Assembly (NCBI GenBank): GCA_003864495.1
Contig: ML133402.1
Coordinates: forward strand, 1,723,867 to 1,787,866
Direction: 5' to 3'
From: Nemopilema nomurai
Lineage: Eukaryota; Cnidaria; Scyphozoa; Rhizostomeae; Rhizostomatidae
Length of the DNA stretch: 64,000 nucleotides
Positions within the stretch are counted from its first letter, which is position 1; each line of letters begins with the position of its first letter. Under the pieces are notes generated by a model that was not told the DNA's origin, did no database searches, and saw nothing but the letters and a program-made list of their open reading frames with translations. Both the position numbers and the translations under genes were made by a program. This document shows positions 50,201-60,100 of the stretch, piece by piece.

Positions 50201-53200
50201 AAAAGTGGCAGAACTTTGTGGCTAGGGTTGGAGTGTCGGGAGGTGTTAAGGGTGATTATCCGAGCCACAACTTGAAATCTTATGAAAATGTCCTTTTAAA
50301 CGAGGAAGCGGCCAATGAATGCTTGGTCCTTACTCTATGTTGTTGTGCCTTTCCAGGAAAGAGGAAATGATAACATTTTTCCATTCTCTTCTGTTGGTTC
50401 ACCAAAGTCCATATACTACCCTTTCATCATCAAGAACCTGGCTGCATTTGTGCTTGTACATTTTGTTATTTGCAGTTGATTGGTCTACGACTTCTGCATG
50501 AAGCCCAGTTGTGACCCCTGTGTCTGCTATGCTGGTCATCCAGCTGTCCAATCGTGTTTCCTTTTCGTTTCCTGGTTTATCACAAAGTCACAACATTCTT
50601 AGTCACGTTTACCTTGACCTTTCCTCCATCACTCATGCCCGGTCTCACTCCAATCCAGTGTGGCGTGCAATGTTCCACTCCCCTCCTCTCTACCGGACCC
50701 AGTTGTTTCTTTCATTGGCCAAGCGCTTTCAGTTGACACCCAGTGCATTTTCATTTCCACAGCCACTCTCATTGCCAGTATCAAATGAAGACGACGTCAA
50801 GTCTGTAGTCAAGATGGCATTGCAGGGCTTCGACATCGCGGTATGTATACGATTTTGAGTAAATTTTGCTCTTTAGAATGGGGCCAAAAACCCTGGAAGC
50901 CCATTCAACATTTCAGTTGCTTCGACAGCCAGAGACATCGTGTTGCACTGTGCTTGCGTGCGTTTGATTAAATTTACCACTTCCTTGCTGCTTCACTAAG
51001 TTTTGCTGTTTGAATTAGCCTCAACATCATCATGATCACCATTATAATCACCATTATAATCACCATCACCATCACCATCATAATCACCATCATAATCACC
51101 ATCATCATCATAATCACCATTATAATCACCATCATGATCACCATCATAATCACCATCATAATTACAAGGATCACTTATTGTCAGGCAGTATGGAGCCTAA
51201 GGCTCTAAATACAAGTTCGAACTTAATTCCAATCAGTTGAGTCCAAAAGCCTTAAACTGCCAATCCAAATTCCTTGGGTCTTATAGCCGAATAACCAGGA
51301 TTCCCGGGTTAATATCCTATTTGTCAAGGATTGTGGGATATTTCTCTGGGATAGCGTGAGGTATTGCGCTTGAGCAATCGATAGCAGTTTTGAATTCCTG
51401 ATTTGATGTCAGCCAACGATAAAAATTCCTTTATGTTTTTTCGCAAATCTTATTCTATTTGAGTTACTTCTTGAGATTTCCGAACTCGCAAAGTATCTGC
51501 TCTCGATGCACCTTGTTAAAAGGAATCCTTCTTAATTTAGAGATCACTGAAAAAACACACAAAAAGTTGTAAGGGGGAAGACGGAGATAAATTTGCCGTA
51601 ACTGTTTACCTGCTTTCTCCATTGCTTATATTGAGATGATTCTCGACGCATTTAAAGATTGCTGATTTTGGAATAAGAGGCACTTTGTCCCTCGCCCTCT
51701 AATAAACGCTCCTTTAGTGTGAATTCTATTATTCTTTTGTGGCTGTTCTTGGATCTGGTAGTTTTATGATTTGAGGGTAAAATTGTGGGAATTCTTAAAA
51801 CGGAGCCACTGACTGTTACTGTTAAGAATCTGAAACTTTACTTAAGCGATATTTCTTTACCGAACGTTTTTATATCTCGGGAAGTGCATCAACTAGAAGG
51901 ATACATTTTGGTAGCGTCTGCTTCATTCTCTGATTAAAATGGGATGGCATCTGGTGTTTTGAAGATTTTGATACCTGGAGAATAGTGAACAATAATGGCC
52001 AGGTAGAAATCTGAAGACTAGAAACATTTGAATGGCTTTTTCGGTGCCTGGAAAGTCTCTCAATGTAGAAGCGGAGTTGATATTGTTAAGAGTAAACACT
52101 ACAAAATGCTTGGTGTGAATATGGTATTGAAATTTTACCTGTATGAGTGCTACACAGATAACCAGAATTAAATATCTTAATCAAGCCGCTTATTTCTACT
52201 CGAATTTCGCTTTTGAGTCGAGTAGCAAGGTAAACACCCTCTCATGGTCATAGTCATTATTTCGACTGGTGTCATTTAAATTACCAAATATTTGTATAGC
52301 TGGGAGAAGCTCACTGTAAACAAAGATGAGGAAATAGTGCTAGCCCATTGGTTGTGTAAATATTAGCATTCCACCTCGGCTGTCCCTGTTTTCGTTCAAG
52401 TCTCTGACACCACTGTCAATGTGTCAATCAAAGTAGCGACCCAGGAGCAGTATTTTGCTTGAAATCGTCTTTTCAATAAGGTTCTTCCAAACGCAATTGG
52501 GATTAGATGCTGTTGCTGAAAATATACTGAATCGACTCTTTGTCATCTCTTACATCCTAACGCAACACTTTGTCACAAATAAATTCAAATGCCTGTCTGA
52601 CCTACAGTACTTGGGTTTTCCGACCATGTTACGATTTTGGATTATCTGCCGTCTTATCAGGGGTCCTCTTGTTAAGGAACAGGAGCAGACGATATCATCA
52701 CCATGAACAACAACCCATTTCAATTCGATTCATGGGTGGTGTGCAGTTGGCCGCAATTCGTCATAACAAATTACCCTGAATGTCAAGTCAAGTTTGAGTC
52801 AATTATTGCTGTACTATAAAGGAAAATCCAATTCATGTTTATAATTTGCCCTTGATGGCTTTAAGACGATGCGTTGTTTCCCGTAAAATAGATATCAGAA
52901 CGCTCTAAAAAGTGACTGTTTCGTCACATAATTTTGAAGGGTGTTTAGGGGCAGAGATCTGGCTGATCTGGGAGTTTTAACCCTGGTAGTTTTGCAACTT
53001 GCCAGTTGTGAATGCGTATAAACCTTCACAGCTGATTTTATTTTGTAGCTGTTCAACATTGTCGTTATTGTATTTATTTTCTCAACAAGTACCTTTGCAA
53101 TGAAAACGACTCTTAACAGCATTTGTCAGATATTATTTTGCTTGACGTATTCAAATGAAGAACATGTAAACTCTGGGTAATAGCAACCAGCGGCTCCCTC

Positions 53201-56200
53201 TTTGTGTTGCTGAAGACTGTTTCGGCAAGAAAATTCATCTACCCATTAGGTTACCCCAGAAGTCTGGCATAGCTCTCAAGACATTCTTAATAATGACGCT
53301 AATTGTTACGACAATGACGTTTGCACAGTGCAAGATTATCATGGTACTATATGGCACAGCTTTTCAGATGGTGTATTGTTCTAACTGATTAATAATTTTG
53401 TCACATGTTAAGGCATTGACATTCCGCTTCTTCTTTCAACAGGAGGCTGATGTGAACGACTTTCAACTATGGGTTCTTTCTGGTAAAGAAAACGCGGCTT
53501 ATCCATTGATGGGTGAGTACTTCTTATGGTCCGTAAAAATCACCCACATACCTTTTGCGTGCATGTACCAGTCCTTTATTTACTAAGCCAAGGCGTCAAC
53601 AAAGACCTACTTTTGAATATTGCCCTTTGCTCACGGATGCAAGATAGCAAGAAAAGCTGAAATACCTCGCTTGCTGGAAGTTTTCTTTTTGCGAGATTAT
53701 TTTGAAGTGGAGGGTGCCAGAGTGGTTAGAGCGCTCGACTGCTATTAAAACGTTGCGAGCTAGAACCCTGCCCACGTGCGGGCGTCAGTCAACTCAAAGC
53801 AAGCACCTACATGAAGCATAAGGGGAGCATGAGAAGGAACTGACCACCCACCCTATCACGATGCACCCCGAAGAGGGCGTTCCGACCTTCGATATCAAAC
53901 GGAGAACTAAGCTTTTCTTCGCTCCAGTTTAAATGAAGATGCCTTTGAATTAAGTTAACGTATAGTCGTTTGCGATTCAAATTCAAAGCTAAAATTGAAT
54001 GCAATTCAGATAGGACCCAGCCTCAAATCAAACAGTATTATGAGAACTAAATCATGTAATGGAGTTGTAATATCATGTCAAATGACTGAAAAAAGCCGAG
54101 AAAGTTAAGAAAAAACGATCATTTGGATCAACAACTGGACCATCACGACTGCTGTGTGAAACTTTGATATAGATTATTTTACTTGCTTAGAATTTGATGA
54201 GCCAAGAATGAGAGCGTGTTGAAAAGAGCATGATTTGAAAGTGCTTCGAGGTAGTCGACTCTAGGGTATTTATTTAGTAAGAGGTAGTCGACTTTGCAAG
54301 CTTTTTTCACCCGTCTTCAGCAAATTCCACAGGAGGTTCTTTTCAGAGAAAGTTTCATATCTAGCGATGTTCTTAAAATGCCATCGAATGTAATTTGACT
54401 GCATTTGGTAGAGCAACTGTAATTGTGAACAATTTCCGAGGCACCAAATGAGTTTTTCTTTACATATGGTTTGGAAGTGACTCTCAAACAGTTATAGTCT
54501 CTGATATTGTCCCAAAAACAAAAGTGTCTAGTAGCGATCCAAGCTGGAATCACATTTAGGCCAATAGATTGTTATTTGCTTGCGTCATTTCCCATGTCTA
54601 GTAGCATCACAATCGAGCGTCTTCTAATTCAGCGCCAAGGTGCATTGAATGGTGATTAATAAGAACAGTTTACAGTATATATTTAGAATTAACCATTTCC
54701 CATTAGACTCAGCGAGATGGGAGGGCTTCTACAGTCCTTGTTTACGTAGGATTTCCACTGTAATCGGCGATAATCCACTTGTTCAACATTGAAATAGCCA
54801 GAAAACTATGTCACAGCCTAGTTCCATTTTGTTCGAAGTAACGAGACAGTAAAATCCCCTCTTTCACCTTTTATGATGGTGCACGATATATTTGCCACCA
54901 TCTTATCTTGGTTCTTCATAAGATTTTCTTTGTAATCTTGTTAACACCAGAGACGTGGGTGGCGACCAACTAGTAACATACCCTGGTGCTCTCAGCGAAA
55001 TTTTCCGGAACCACGCAATCTGAGCCTTGAGCGAGTTAATCAGGTTCAAATCTTGATTGCGTCCTTCGATACAACGATGATCCACCCATGTGATTTGCTT
55101 TGTTTCTTCAGCTTGGGGTGCTTTTTGAAGCAAACTGACCAGCTGAGAAGAGAATGGTATGATGTTGAGATGCATGTTTGGTACCATAATGTCGCGCAAC
55201 TGTTTCAAAACATCTCTCAAGTTGCGAATTTTAGGGGTAATGATATTTGCTACTGCGCTACGTAATCTGATGCACCACAATGGATGCAAAATGGCTGATA
55301 ACGTCTTTTTGTGGTGGAAATTTGTTAAAGTAGGATGGAGTGTGTTGAATGCTTCTTTATCTGTTCTGTAATTAGTTTTCTCTCTGTCTTAATCGGTGAA
55401 GTTTGTATCACCTCCTTGCACTCAAATTTACGCACTGTTACGCATGAGGCTGGCCTACTACGGTGTCCTACTATGGTGTCCTACTACGGTGTCCTACTAC
55501 GGTGTCCTATCCGTTTATAGACGCAGTTAGGGATCAATTCGTTATTGCTAGGGATTCATTCAATTCTTGGTAACTAATGTAGTGATCCTCGCCTTCTTCT
55601 AGAGAAGTCGAGGTGAAAAAACGAATCCTTCTGTTTAAACAAAGTGTAATGATTAAGGGTAGGATAGAGGACTTCGAAGAGGCAAAGAAAGCGATGTTTT
55701 TGTAAATAACGATTACGTAATGTATCAGATGACATAACAGAGGTGCATTGCAGAGCACACTCATAATGTAACGTGGCGTGACATTGTACTGCGTAGCGCA
55801 TCAAAGCGTTGTATATGACAGAAGATACGTAGAGAAGGTACAGACTTATGGCAAACGGTAAAACTACGCGTGTGGCATACGGGAAAACTACGTATGACCT
55901 CACGTAGCAGGACATTATCACCGCATACAACAAACTCATAACATAACACGGAACACTACATAAAACCTAGCACATAACGTAGTACAGAACGTAGCACAGA
56001 ACACAACCACATATAACGTAACATGGAACACCACGCATCACATAACAGTTTGCAACGGTGCATGTACTGCGTGTGTTGAGAATGAATTGGTTGCCACCCT
56101 GGCAGTCATGTAATCCAAAAAACCAACCAGGTTGAGATTTCAGTCCCGGGAGGAAGAGCACGGAAAGAAAACTGCCCTTGCGGCTACCCGCAGCCATCTA

Positions 56201-57139
56201 TTAAATAGGTGATCGTGCGATAATATGACTTCGATTGGCAAATGTTTGAACCAGCTACCTACTGGGTCATTTTGTTACTGTTATGCTTTTGTTTCGTCCT
56301 TGGTTTGCAGGCAGTTGAGTGTATTTTCTATAAATAGGGTCACGAAATGTTTACATTGGGCCATGAAAAGTATATATTTGTTTAAAGAAACAACGCTGTA
56401 AACAGCCCAGAGGCTTGGCCGTGGAACTATAGTGGCTATAGCCAAAGTTTGGGAAATATAATAAAAGATATAGAGGTTCACTTCTAATGTATACGGGCCA
56501 CGCTGATCTTTCTCGAACCCAATAGCCGCCCTTGTAGATAGTCAATGTTAGTGTTATTCGGTCTCAAGTCGGTCATGGGGGGAGGGGGAGAGAGGGGTTG
56601 GGGATGAGGGAGGTGGGACTTCAGGTGTTTGCCAGTCTTTTCTTTTTCAAATCACCTTAATTGGCACGCGTCCTCACTGATCTGAATGGGGTCAAGTGGA
56701 TGCTCGTTTATCAAGAAAACCTCATACTTGTCTTCGTTTGATATGAGGAATTAGAAAGTATACTTTTGCCATTCAATAGAAATTTAGCCAATGAAGTTTT
56801 TTTAGGGTTTGTTGAGAGTTTTTTTAAGGACGATGGCCTAATGCTTTGCAATAGTGCCACTGGTCTTTTACTTTGTGATCTTCCATTTCGCTTTCAGCCC
56901 TTCTGCCCTGAATTATGACTACACTTAATAATAACTGTATATGCATTTCATTAATCATTATTTTGCAGGCCATGAAATTCCCTTCTGCATAAAGATGAAT
57001 CACATTAGGCAAGCTGCATTCAGTCCTGACTCCCCTGTCTCTGAGCGCAACGATTTAAACCAAGAGCAAGTTAATTCCCGGTTGAAATGCGAGTTCATAT
57101 TGAAGAAGAAGAAAAGCTCTACGGGTCGTCTTGATGTCG
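14082..57139 (+). CDS. ARHGAP20: ARHGAP20-like Rho GTPase-activating protein (PH and RA domains; 3' end outside the window)
   Basis: ARHGAP20 (RA-RhoGAP) family proteins bind active Rap1 through a Ras-association domain and stimulate GTP hydrolysis by Rho; in vertebrates they are linked to neurite outgrowth. The exons listed separately join in frame into about 410 residues (about 370 if the doubtful exon at 24343 is omitted). These form a Ser/Arg/Pro-rich N-terminus (residues 1-180), a PH domain (about 180-275) with YMFLFSDLLLIAKP and FVIGWPTVSYVASF, and an RA domain (about 285-385) with FQLWVLSGKENAAYPL and GHEIPFCIKMNHIR. These blocks match human ARHGAP20 as I remember it (FVLGWPTVNFVATF; YQLWVNSGKEEAPYPLIGHE). 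The RhoGAP domain is not present by 57139, so the gene continues to the right. Introns of 0.5-11 kb make it a gene of more than 43 kb. Identification is strong for 36607-57139 and weaker for the first three exons. Confidence 0.88.
16044..16178. mobile_element. MITE-like imperfect foldback
   Basis: The segment at 16044-16061 and the reverse complement of 16161-16178 match at 16 of 18 positions (core GAGGGGCAA / TTGCCCCTC). Weaker pairing continues inward through the GTAC at both sides (the stretches ATCCCGTAC and CTCGTACGC). The flanks read GCCAAT on the left and GCCAGT nearby on the right, a possible degraded target duplication. There is no coding capacity, so if mobile it would be non-autonomous. 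The superfamily cannot be named. Confidence 0.45.
18475..18790. repeat. Degenerate C-rich interspersed or tandem repeat
   Basis: Motifs of the type CACCCCCTTCTATT and GTCG(A/G)(A/G)ATGAA recur irregularly every 40-60 bases, for example at about 18660-18715, 18735-18765 and 18765-18785. Related words (CTAATAGACGCCC at about 18476, and CGCCCTCTAATAAACGC at about 51690) suggest a dispersed family. Confidence 0.5.
19994..20074 (+). CDS. ARHGAP20: ARHGAP20-like exon B (probable)
   Basis: 27 codons between a good acceptor (CATTTTCAG) and a consensus donor (TTG|GTAAGT), phase 0 at both ends, so it joins exon A and exon D in frame. It encodes a mixed polar segment beginning MKSVEIQGRFPSDD. I cannot match it to a known domain. 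The call rests on splice sites and phase; because it begins with ATG it could also be the start of a shorter isoform. Confidence 0.45.
22687..22755. repeat. 40-bp direct repeat carrying AGGTCA half sites
   Basis: The 15-mer ACACCCGAAGGTCAA occurs at 22687 and 22727, and the shorter ACACCCGA again at 22748. The first copy forms AGGTCA-A-AGGGCA (22695-22707), a close match to a DR1 element of the type bound by HNF4 and RXR receptors. Regulatory use is conjecture. Confidence 0.6.
23894..23984. repeat. 15-bp perfect inverted repeat enclosing a G21 tract
   Basis: The arms GCACCATTAACAAGC (23894-23908) and its exact reverse complement (23970-23984) enclose an uninterrupted run of 21 G (23915-23935) followed by more G-rich sequence (GTTGGTGGGGGAGTTGGTGG). 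The plus strand could form a stem with a G-quadruplex loop. The length of the G run is likely to vary between individuals and may be mis-sequenced. Confidence 0.85.
24343..24456 (+). CDS. Possible extra ARHGAP20-like exon C
   Basis: An open frame reads LALIDPQFTLKIKSKNPKV and ends SETVNEK at an AAG|GTACGA donor (24457), phase 0. Possible acceptors are AACTTGCAG (start 24343, 38 codons) and ATCAAAG (start 24388, 23 codons), both keeping phase 0 between exons B and D. Exons B and D also join directly, so this exon is optional. The opposite strand is open over much of the same stretch (24129-24425), which lowers confidence. Confidence 0.25.
25295..25374 (+). CDS. ARHGAP20: ARHGAP20-like exon D (RRR-S basic motif)
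   Basis: Acceptor CCTCTTTTGTAG, donor AAAAG|GTGATT, phase 0 in and 2 out, which fits exactly the phase needed by exon E. It encodes LGADLGRRRLSSPAQVINK followed by LQEKLSK. The RRRLSSP core is reminiscent of the ERRRSAPSLIL segment N-terminal to the PH domain of human ARHGAP20 (from memory) and is a typical basophilic-kinase and possible 14-3-3 site. Confidence 0.7.
28133..28293 (+). CDS. Candidate alternative first exon of the ARHGAP20-like gene
   Basis: From the ATG at 28133 (A at -3) the frame reads MALQSGSELPQSDVGKADSK and later SKFKRLMHPKRPNSLDLSG, protein-like and rich in basic and serine residues. It runs to an AAG|GTAGGA donor after 28293, leaving phase 2, the phase required by the exon E acceptor at 36607 (AG+C gives Ser). 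A second donor, GGT|GTAAGG after 28288, would give phase 0 and would not fit exon E. The local sequence has more CpG than the surrounding intron. The minus strand is also open here (28027-28311) without recognisable content. Confidence 0.45.
30819..31123. repeat. 38-bp minisatellite, eight copies
   Basis: Eight successive units of about 38 bases follow the pattern TTGGGTAGCTCTTTTTATTA then a TTTTACTATTTCATTAT-type half. The central copies differ at only one to three positions and the outer ones diverge more. The hydrophobic frames read through it on the + strand are translations of this repeat, not genes. Confidence 0.9.
32640..32651. repeat. C12 homopolymer
   Basis: An unbroken run of twelve C residues in the long intron; the length is liable to slip. 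Confidence 0.85.
36607..36724 (+). CDS. ARHGAP20: ARHGAP20-like exon E (linker and start of PH domain)
   Basis: Acceptor TTCATTGCAG, donor ACG|GTGAGG, phase 2 in and 0 out. It encodes STNLNSDIVPRSARSPTPDE and then NFIREGAVCLST, where the last part is the first strand of the PH domain. The SPTP segment is a proline-directed phosphorylation-type sequence. Confidence 0.85.
37253..37317 (+). CDS. ARHGAP20: ARHGAP20-like exon F (PH domain core)
   Basis: Acceptor TTTTTATTTTTAG, donor CCAAA|GTAAGT, phase 0 in and 2 out. It encodes GVSSLNRYMFLFSDLLLIAK, the RxLFLFxDLLLxAK hallmark of PH domains in Rho regulators (compare HLFLFNDLFVVAK in human ARHGAP20). Confidence 0.92.
37318..39003. other. Intron, 1.7 kb
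   Basis: Nothing recognised; AT-rich with a short GCT triplet run at about 38636-38646. Confidence 0.6.
39004..39153 (+). CDS. ARHGAP20: ARHGAP20-like exon G (PH domain, FVIGWP motif)
   Basis: Acceptor GTTTTACAG, donor TTCAG|GTATGC, phase 2 in and 2 out. It encodes FKLKLRLPVSELWLQTAID, then NKSFVIGWPTVSYVASF. The FVIGWPT block is diagnostic for the ARHGAP20 family (human FVLGWPTVNFVATF, from memory). Confidence 0.95.
39154..45354. other. Long intron (6.2 kb)
   Basis: It includes a C-rich stretch (41844-41878). A region at 43257-43804 is open on both strands (77 codons +/-, and 110 codons on the minus strand), but I recognise no domain in it. No splice-flanked exon is evident. Confidence 0.5.
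45355..45396 (+). CDS. ARHGAP20: ARHGAP20-like exon H (end of PH domain)
   Basis: Short exon with acceptor TTTCTCTGTTCTAG and donor AAAAA|GTAAGA, phase 2 in and 2 out. It encodes (S)TTEDKTLWWNVLK(K), the C-terminal helix of the PH domain with its Trp residues, equivalent to SSPEQKDKWLSLLQ in human ARHGAP20. A second AG exactly 15 bases upstream (exon start 45340) is also in frame and would insert five residues. Confidence 0.9.
45764..45794. repeat. 16-bp-period direct duplication
   Basis: TTGATGGGGTGCTTC occurs at 45764-45778 and 45780-45794, separated by a single C. Confidence 0.85.
46659..46940. repeat. Pyrimidine-rich tract with a 17-bp tandem repeat
   Basis: About 280 bases dominated by C and T on the + strand. 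Towards its end CCCCCATTTGGTTAGAC is repeated twice exactly (46888-46921), followed by a decayed third copy. The hydrophobic 144-codon frame across it (46452-46886) reflects the T/C bias and is not taken as a gene. Confidence 0.7.
49482..49569 (+). CDS. ARHGAP20: ARHGAP20-like exon I (linker and RA strand 1)
   Basis: Acceptor TTAAATTTCAG, donor GCT|GTATGT, phase 2 in and 0 out. It encodes TIDEQRAVESGKTVPIRILF, then RDSTQKNSA. The TVPIRILFRD strand corresponds to SIPLKIFAKD at the start of the human RA domain. Confidence 0.93.
49734..49805. mobile_element. Perfect 21-bp inverted repeat with 9-bp flanking direct repeats
   Basis: The arms at 49742-49762 and 49777-49797 are exact reverse complements (outer end TTAGCCTGTG, inner end CAGACCCT) around a 14-base loop. 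The word AGGTTAGAT stands at 49734-49742 and again at 49797-49805, like a target-site duplication, though each copy overlaps an arm end by one base. This looks like a minimal foldback insertion about 160 bases after an exon. The family is unknown. Confidence 0.7.
50763..50840 (+). CDS. ARHGAP20: ARHGAP20-like exon J (RA domain)
   Basis: Acceptor TCATTTCCACAG, donor GCG|GTATGT, phase 0 at both ends. It encodes PLSLPVSNEDDVKSVVKMAL and QGFDIA, the second strand and first helix of the Ras-association ubiquitin fold. Confidence 0.92.
50841..53442. other. Intron, 2.6 kb
   Basis: It holds the 12-bp-period microsatellite at 51025-51163; no coding signal otherwise. Confidence 0.6.
51025..51163. repeat. 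ATC/ATA compound microsatellite
   Basis: About 140 bases built from CACCATCATAAT-type 12-base units with CAT and AAT triplet variants. The methionine/isoleucine/valine frame on the minus strand (50974-51174) is only its translation. Confidence 0.95.
53443..53512 (+). CDS. ARHGAP20: ARHGAP20-like exon K (RA domain, FQLWVLSG)
   Basis: Acceptor TTCTTTCAACAG, donor ATGG|GTGAGT, phase 0 in and 1 out. It encodes EADVNDFQLWVLSGKENA and AYPLM, matching DYQLWVNSGKEEAPYPLI in human ARHGAP20, the best-conserved part of the RA domain in this family. Confidence 0.96.
53708..53790 (+). mobile_element. tRNA-derived SINE-like segment
   Basis: TGCCAGAGTGGTTAGAGCGC (53715-53734) reproduces the D-arm and A-box of a tRNA of the Leu/Ser type. 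A decayed B-box-like word, GAGCTAGAACC (53757-53767), follows at a suitable distance. No full cloverleaf forms, so this is read as the RNA polymerase III head of an old SINE rather than a working tRNA. The body and tail were not delimited. Confidence 0.55.
54248..54293. repeat. 13-bp direct repeat pair
   Basis: GAGGTAGTCGACT occurs at 54248-54260 and 54281-54293 with a 33-base period. Confidence 0.85.
55454..55505. repeat. 13-bp tandem repeat, four copies
   Basis: CCTACTACGGTGT is repeated four times head to tail, with one C-to-T change in copy 2. Confidence 0.95.
55690..56070. repeat. ACGTA-rich degenerate repeat field
   Basis: Words such as TACGTA, ACGTAGCA, ACATAACGTA and GAACAC recur many times over about 380 bases, like an old short-unit tandem array. 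The Tyr/Cys/Val-rich minus-strand frames here come from this repetition. Confidence 0.7.
56577..56618 (+). repeat. G-rich, quadruplex-prone tract
   Basis: Six runs of three to six G are separated by one to five other bases on the + strand, so the RNA of this intron could form a G-quadruplex about 350 bases before exon L. Confidence 0.75.
56969..57139 (+). CDS. ARHGAP20: ARHGAP20-like exon L (end of RA domain)
   Basis: Acceptor ATTATTTTGCAG, donor GTCG|GTAAGT, phase 1 in and 1 out. It encodes GHEIPFCIKMNHIRQAAF (human GHEYPYGIKMSHLRDSAL, from memory), then a polar stretch and CEFILKKKKSSTGR. The family's RhoGAP domain should begin after a further linker exon. Confidence 0.95.
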
Positions 57140-60100
57140 GTAAGTGCCATTTTATGATCTATTTTGTGATCTATGTTTTTATCTATTTTTTATGTATGTG
57201 TCTATATCTGTGATTCAGTGTTCATTATCTCTACACGTAGCGTAAAATTCATCTTTAGCTGCTAGTTTCTTGCGTTGCTCACGCTACGACGCGCGCTTCT
57301 GCAGGCCCAGTAACGTTCTCGCCTGATTTGAATATGTTGAGAGGTTTGAAGGGCAGGTCTTTTGAAGACTGACAGATCTTTTTAAATTTTTATTAGAGTA
57401 GAAGCCCCAATCATCATCGTCATAACATGCAATTAACTAGACATGCAATGGAGTATTTTTAGTTAAACCGCTCATTGTACTAATAAACTGACACAAGGAA
57501 GTCAAAGAACTAACATTTTTAATCAATTGGCTGGGTTGAGCTATTTCGAAAACACTAATGATTAAACGGAATGACTCAGAGAACTTTTAGGTGCACCTCT
57601 TTCTGATACCTTTAGGTTAAGATGTTCTTGACCCACGAATTCCTAGGTAATCATATTGTCGAGCACCAGAAACCTAGTATGTAGGTGCGAGGGCTTGAGA
57701 GCTTCAGTTTCAATTTGCTCTAACATGACGTGACCCAGTGTATATAATTTATTAAACAAGACTCTAATGCATGATCTTAGTGACCTCAGTGTGGCGTCCG
57801 CATTGTCAAGCCGTAATCTATAAACAAATGGATGTCACTCGCAATGACACTTGCTTATCTGTTGATTCGACTGTAATCGAAGATGATCCTAATCTGTTGC
57901 CATAGGCAATTTCTACCAACCAATGGCATGCTAAGTACAGCAGACTCTGCGAAATCAATGCAGCTTTGGGAATAGCTTTGGGAATAGCTTCGGAAATAGC
58001 TTCAGCTTAGATGAAAAAGGCGGAGTGTAGCAAATATGTAAATCTGGAAGAATATGTTTAGGCTGAGCTGAGACTTTAATGCTGGGGTCTCGTGAAATCT
58101 AAATTTATTAAAAGGTATAGCTGAGGAAACCTAGGCTTGCAAAAGATGTCTCAGCATCGAATAGCTGATTTTGCCGTACAAGATGACAATATTTGGCATC
58201 AAAAAGAGTTGCAAAATAAATGCAGCCGCGCTCTTGATTTAAGAAGACACGTGCTAAAGAGCTGTCTTTATTTTTGGTTCCGTGGAAATCAATTCAGATT
58301 CTAAACTTTGTTCTGACGTTCAAAGATTGTAGACTGATGTTCTATTGACGATTTTAAGAACGGAGTTTTACATTTGGCCATCTCGAGCACATTTTGCATG
58401 CGATTTACTGTTTATCTGCAATACGCAACTAGTGTATAGCTACACTCATTTCTATAAAAGGAACACTCATTAGGGCTACTTGCATTGTGCTTAGTCGTCA
58501 GTTGTATATAATTGTCACCAGTATTTCTATCCTACAATGCAGCTTGGGCGCCAGAGATGATTCTTTGGCTCGTTTTGTCGACTAGATTCGAAAACCGTGC
58601 GTACAATCGCCTCTCAAGCCGATGGCAAATCGAGTAATCCGACTTACCTGTCATCGTAAATTGGTAAAACAAGATTTTGCAATCATTTCAGAAATGCCTG
58701 CAGGCTGTTATTGTAATGATATGCTTTTACAAGAGCACATCCTAGAGTCTAAGACGTATTCCGCAAGTATAATCAAGGCATTCTAGAGTGGCACATTGTC
58801 GTTTGATAGACCGAGTTCTGCAGCCGTGCTGTCACATTTCACTTCATGGCTCTATTATCATTAAGATCTGTTGAGCGCAAGTCATTCGTACAACAATCCC
58901 TCCTTCGCACACAAGACAGCACAATAGAGCACAAAGGCACATAACTTTATTGGCACTTTTTATAATCCTTCCACACATTATGAGCAGTTCTTTGAGTGTC
59001 GTCACAGAACATTTCCCTGGACCCGGCTCTCAGCTGTCTCCTTTCCATGCCAATTTTTCTGCTTCCTTTTGAAGGCTGCAGGGATGATAAAGACACCTCT
59101 TCCCATGCGTTCTTCTAACTGCTATCCTGAAAGGCCCTTTAGTGCTTCGAAATTCACTGACAATAATGAATACTCTGCAGGAAATTAATTAAATGAAGGA
59201 AAACAAAAACATTTAGTTTTGTTTATGTGACTCAGTTTTTCTCAAAGCATCTAAATTTCCACAGAGCATCTGAATTTCCTGTATGAAAGAAGCGCTTTCT
59301 CAACGCCATGTAAATGTGAGTTTTCTTTGAATTTCTGGCTGTTCATAGTTCCAGACACCACACCATAAATCCTGGATGCCAGCTGGGGTAAATGTCTTGC
59401 TGAAGGGTTGCAATGGTCCAGATGACTACACAATGAAGAAAGTGCACTTTGTCTCTTAACGTATTAACGCACATTCTCGGTCTTGATTGTTTCAATTAAC
59501 GCAATGCTACTCCCACGTGACTAATTGATTAGATATGACACTCCCGGAACAATGACCCCTTTGCGCTGGTCGGTTTACTGGTTCCTGAATCCCTTACAAC
59601 ACAACAGTTGCTGTTGGTTTATCGTGACCCCATATCTTTCTCGTCCTTAGTATGTTCCAAGTCATTCTAATCCCACAATGACGTAGAAAGACTAGCACTA
59701 AAGAAAGACGAGGAAGTGCATGTGAAGTTGGCAACCTGAATACAATTTTGGTAAAGCATGTGATCTCATGAATACAAGCTTTGATTCCACTATGAGAGGG
59801 GTCTTGTCTAATCCCCAGAAGTGCCGCAAGGATCGGCTCTTAAAACCATACTTTTCACTAATGAATGCTCATTAAAACTGCTTAAGATAGATTGCCTTAG
59901 CTTTCGAGGAACAATGCATGACAAAGAGTGTCTACGGATGTCACTCATTGTGTATTATGGTGGATATTAAGGCACTGTTTACTTAATGCTCTGTTACGCA
60001 AACTCTGCCCTTCTCAGGTGTGAAATATTGCCACCTTGACCTAACTGACCATAGAGCTGTCTTCACAACAATGTTATGGCATGGCAGGCTTTGTGTCATT

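Larger units (their letters stand above)
53513..56968. other. Intron, 3.5 kb, repeat-rich
   Basis: It contains a tRNA-derived SINE-like segment, a 13-bp near-duplicate pair (54248-54293), a 13-bp tandem repeat, an ACGTA-rich field and a G-rich tract. No gene seen. Confidence 0.6.

Noticed and set aside
50974..51174. Met/Ile/Val-rich minus-strand frame
   Set aside because: Translation of the ATC/ATA microsatellite.
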